Assembly (NCBI GenBank): GCA_030609785.1
Contig: JAUWTC010000087.1
Location: 1 to 8,345 of the forward strand
Direction: 5' to 3'
From: Holophagae bacterium
Lineage (GTDB): Bacteria > Acidobacteriota > Thermoanaerobaculia > Thermoanaerobaculales > Sulfomarinibacteraceae
Length of the DNA: 8,345 nucleotides
Made by a program: the position numbers and the translations under genes. Below the pieces are notes generated by a model. It was not told where the DNA came from, did not search any database, and saw nothing but the letters and a program-made list of their open reading frames with translations. Below are positions 6,112-8,345 of this stretch, one piece after another. Every line of letters starts with the position of its first letter. Positions within the stretch are counted from its first letter, which is position 1.

Positions 6112-7731
6112 TCAGATCCTGGTCCAGTTGCCGACGTTCACGTCGACGCCCAAGGTCGCTTCTTGCGTTCCATCTCGACGTTTGACCGGCACAACCACCG
6201 TGAAGCACTGCTCACCGGTCAACAAACTCTGGTAAACAGGTGTGACGGATGTCTGATGTTCCCGGCCTGCCGTCTGGAACCACGGACGATCGGGATAGGA
6301 TTGGCCAACCGCCGCTACACCCTGTTCGGCCTGTTCTCCAACCAGGTCACGATTGACCGCAAAAGCCACCATGTGAGCATCCAAATCCACCAGATAGGCC
6401 ATTTCGAGATACGGCAGGTCGGTGAAGACACCGTGCAGGATGCGATCCGTGGCCTCCAAATTCCCGAATACCGGTTCGAGGGATTGAGCAACCTGGTAAA
6501 TCAGGTGTTTCAGGGAATGCGAGCTGTCCAGCCTGAAAGACTGAGAGAGCAGCTGAATTGACAACGCCAATTGATTCAGCCGGATCGCCGCGCCTGTGAA
6601 TTCTTCAAGACCTTCTGCGATCTGCGTAATGACGTCGCTCTCCTCCTTGATCGTCTGGAGGACCTCCTGGGATGCCGTTTGTTGTTCTTGCGTCGCCAGG
6701 GAGATCTCCTGAGCGGCCTGCGCAGTGTTGCCGAGTGCGGCCGAAAGTTGCTCGATGGCCGCAGCGGTTGCATGGGCTTGGTCAGCTACAACGTCGGTTT
6801 TCTTGCTGCCTTCCTCCGTCGAAATCACGACTGCGTTGATGGCAACGGTGAACTCGTGGAGAAGGGTGCGCACGCTTTCGACCGACTCGCGCGACCGTTC
6901 GGCAAGGCGTCTGACCTCGCGGGCCACAACGGAGAACCGTTCGCCGTGCTCGCCCGCGGTTGAGGCTTCGATAGCGGCGTTCAATGACAGGATGTGGGTT
7001 TCCTGGGCGATGTCGGTGATCAAGTCGAGGACTTGGTAGATCTCCCGGGACCGGGAGCCGAGGGTCTCGGCCCTCGACGCAATAATGCCCATGCGCTCCC
7101 TGACGCTCTCGATGCCGCCAACCGCCCCCTCGATCGCCTCTGCCCCACCCCTCCCGGCGGCCTCCGATTGCGAGGCCATTTCTGCCTGAGATGAGGCATT
7201 ATCGGCGATCTGAGCGGCCGTTCTGGCCAATTCCTCCATCGTTGCCGTGATTTCGATGACCGATGCGGCCTGTTCGGAAGAACCTGAAGCTAATTGAGCC
7301 GCTGTGTCACGGACGGAATTGGCCGTACCAGCAACATCGACCGAAACCGACTGAATCTGTTGTACCAGCCCACTGAGCGAGCTGACCGCCGCCTCGACCG
7401 ACTCATGGATTTCAAGGGGGAGGTCGAGGCCGGGTATGGACGCCGCGACCAAATCCCCGTGCCGAAAATTGTCCAGAACGTGGATGAGACCAGCCTGATG
7501 TACTTCACAGTCCCGTTGCAAGGTTGCGAGCTCCTGCCGCACCCGCTGACCCGGCAGGAACACGACCACCACATACACCACCAACAGGAGAAGGGCAAAA
7601 ACCATGTAGCCACGAACCAGCCAGGTCCACTGTCCGGTACCAAAGGCCAGTTCGAGCAGTGCCCCGGCGGGCAACATTGCCATCACCAGGATGACCGGTC
7701 CAAACCAGGTACGGTAGCGTTTCCTGTCCAT
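6112..7731 (-). CDS. Methyl-accepting chemotaxis protein with C-terminal cytoplasmic PDC/Cache-like domain
   Basis: Chemoreceptor of 539 residues that controls CheA through CheW. Two membrane helices (about 10-30 and 41-59) are separated by only about ten residues, so there is no periplasmic sensor domain. A linker leads to the long signalling coiled coil (about 115-399). Its hairpin tip is conserved (235-280: ITDIAQETHILSLNAAIEAS, then GERFSVVAREVRRLAERS), with Glu255 in the LNAAIEA core. Unusually, the chain continues for 140 residues (400-539) into a PDC/Cache-like fold: EMAYLVDLD, YPDRPWF (479-485), SVTPVYQS (495-502), FTVVVPVKRRDG and LGVDVNV near the end. The signalling tip must be cytoplasmic to contact CheA, so this sensor domain should be too. 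ATG 7731 is chosen because AAAGGAG sits eight bases upstream; the in-frame GTG 7767 lies inside cheW. The start overlaps the cheW stop (TGATG). Confidence 0.93.
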   Translation of the reverse strand: MDRKRYRTWFGPVILVMAMLPAGALLELAFGTGQWTWLVRGYMVFALLLLVVYVVVVFLPGQRVRQELATLQRDCEVHQAGLIHVLDNFRHGDLVAASIPGLDLPLEIHESVEAAVSSLSGLVQQIQSVSVDVAGTANSVRDTAAQLASGSSEQAASVIEITATMEELARTAAQIADNASSQAEMASQSEAAGRGGAEAIEGAVGGIESVRERMGIIASRAETLGSRSREIYQVLDLITDIAQETHILSLNAAIEASTAGEHGERFSVVAREVRRLAERSRESVESVRTLLHEFTVAINAVVISTEEGSKKTDVVADQAHATAAAIEQLSAALGNTAQAAQEISLATQEQQTASQEVLQTIKEESDVITQIAEGLEEFTGAAIRLNQLALSIQLLSQSFRLDSSHSLKHLIYQVAQSLEPVFGNLEATDRILHGVFTDLPYLEMAYLVDLDAHMVAFAVNRDLVGEQAEQGVAAVGQSYPDRPWFQTAGREHQTSVTPVYQSLLTGEQCFTVVVPVKRRDGTQEATLGVDVNVGNWTRI

Positions 7732-8216
7732 CAAATACACTCCTTTGTTTGGTTGACTCCGGGACACCGATCGATCGAACCCATGGCGCCGAGGGCATCG
7801 ACGTTAAACAACCGTGCCTGACGGCCGTCGATGTCAAGGGGCCTCGAAACTACACTGTCGTGGGCCACGCCCGGGTCGGTCTCGCGAAGGGACACGATCT
7901 CCAGCACCTCATCAACGGCCAGACCCAATCGCTGGGCTGGAGCCGACCCTCCGATGTCGATGACGACCACCGTCATGCCGACCTGCCGAACGTTAGGCTC
8001 ACCAACAGCCAGAGCCTCAAGCGAAAACACGGTCAAAGGCCCCCCACCGAACCGGGCCAAGCCCGACAACCCCAGCACCGAGAATGGCGACGGATGAATG
8101 GTCATGTGGTCGACCACACGGCGCACCCGCCCCACGTCGAGTAGGAAGAAATCGGAGGCACACCGAACGAGGAGCACATTTTCAATTTGACTCCGGTGGT
8201 TCGATCGCGGCTCCAT
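7731..8216 (-). CDS. cheW: CheW-like coupling protein
   Basis: Scaffold protein linking the receptor to CheA at the membrane-bound array. The product is 161 residues, the usual CheW size, and its segments follow the CheW double-barrel pattern: LLVRCASDFFLLDVGRVRRVV (the first strands, 15-35, with the position before a receptor-type V-x-x-V), VLGLSGLARFGGGPLTVFSL in the place of the conserved G-x-x-x-x-RG-x-x-x-P-V-I-D-L region, GLAVDEVLEIVSL in the place of the G-L-x-V-D-x-V strand, and a final RLFNVDAL strand. The match is divergent: the central motif has Phe-Gly-Gly-Gly after Arg. ATG 8216 is the only ATG near the start, but GGTGG directly abuts it; GTG 8177, at the first predicted strand, is an alternative. 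The stop overlaps the receptor start. It is the first complete gene of the operon. Confidence 0.85.
   Translation of the reverse strand: MEPRSNHRSQIENVLLVRCASDFFLLDVGRVRRVVDHMTIHPSPFSVLGLSGLARFGGGPLTVFSLEALAVGEPNVRQVGMTVVVIDIGGSAPAQRLGLAVDEVLEIVSLRETDPGVAHDSVVSRPLDIDGRQARLFNVDALGAMGSIDRCPGVNQTKECI
7740..7746 (-). promoter_or_regulatory. Ribosome binding site of the receptor gene, inside the end of cheW
   Basis: On the minus strand this reads AAAGGAG, eight bases before ATG 7731. It sits within the last codons of cheW (Thr-Lys-Glu) and fixes the receptor start at 7731 rather than at GTG 7767. With the TGATG overlap it points to tight coupling of cheW and receptor translation. Confidence 0.8.
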
Positions 8217-8345
8217 CCACCAAGGATACAGCTATCTTGGGAGAAGGGTCGAAGGCTTGGACACTGGGAAGCTGGGAGGCGCGGCGGCGCCGATACTTGA
8301 ATGCCCAGGTACGGGGGAAGGAGTCCATGCTGACGTGAAAGAGAA
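8182..8345 (-). CDS. Possible 3' end of an upstream gene, unrecognised
   Basis: An open frame enters from the right edge and stops with TGA at 8184-8182, 35 bases inside cheW as called here. It gives 53 visible codons with the segments FPRTWAFKYRRRR and SPKIAVSLVDGAAIEPPESN. Of the first 28 codons, 22 end in G or C, as in the neighbouring genes; the later codons do not show this. Related systems often carry a second cheW or a regulator here, but nothing in this tail identifies a family. If real, it would favour GTG 8177 as the cheW start. Otherwise 8217-8345 would be the promoter region of the operon, although no convincing -35/-10 pair is seen there. Confidence 0.25.
   Translation of the reverse strand, partial: LFHVSMDSFPRTWAFKYRRRRASQLPSVQAFDPSPKIAVSLVDGAAIEPPESN

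Noticed and set aside
7731..7767. GTG at 7767 as receptor start, adding 12 residues
   Set aside because: It lies inside cheW with no ribosome site, whereas AAAGGAG sits at the right distance from ATG 7731.

Overview
This is a GC-rich bacterial window with a divergent housekeeping pair on the left and a five-gene chemosensory operon filling the right three quarters. The exact lineage cannot be read from the sequence. The stand-alone DEDDy exonuclease and the Frz-like chemosensory cluster would fit Acidobacteriota or a former deltaproteobacterial lineage such as Myxococcota; this is a low-confidence inference.

Left part (1-1975). On the minus strand, positions 782 to 1 encode nearly all of ScpA, the kleisin of the SMC-ScpAB condensin; its last codons and any scpB lie beyond the left edge. 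Divergent from it, a plus-strand gene (954-1550) encodes a 198-residue DEDDy 3'-5' exonuclease domain protein with a strong ribosome binding site and a GTG start. Directly after it lie three back-to-back perfect hairpins (1562-1609), each with a GAA loop but a different stem. A small plus-strand membrane protein gene (1666-1974) follows; its last third is antisense to the end of cheR.

Right part (1847-8216, all minus strand, transcribed right to left): cheW, a methyl-accepting protein, a hybrid cheA carrying a receiver domain, cheB, and cheR with a C-terminal TPR region. Four of the five genes are joined by start/stop overlaps (TGATG between cheW and the receptor, ATGA between cheA and cheB, GTGA between cheB and cheR); only the receptor-cheA junction has a gap, of 37 bases. 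This content (CheA-REC fusion, CheR-TPR, no separate cheY, no flagellar gene in view) matches the 'alternative cellular function' type of chemosensory system such as Frz of Myxococcus or Wsp of Pseudomonas, rather than classical flagellar chemotaxis.

The expected circuit is: the receptor, clustered with CheW, controls the CheA kinase; CheA passes phosphate from His45 to its own receiver Asp591 and perhaps to regulators outside the window; CheR and CheB methylate and demethylate the receptor. Two departures stand out. The receptor has almost no periplasmic part but carries a PDC/Cache-like sensor domain after its signalling hairpin, so on the cytoplasmic side. CheB keeps its esterase triad but its receiver domain has lost the phosphorylatable aspartate, so it is probably not activated by phosphorylation.
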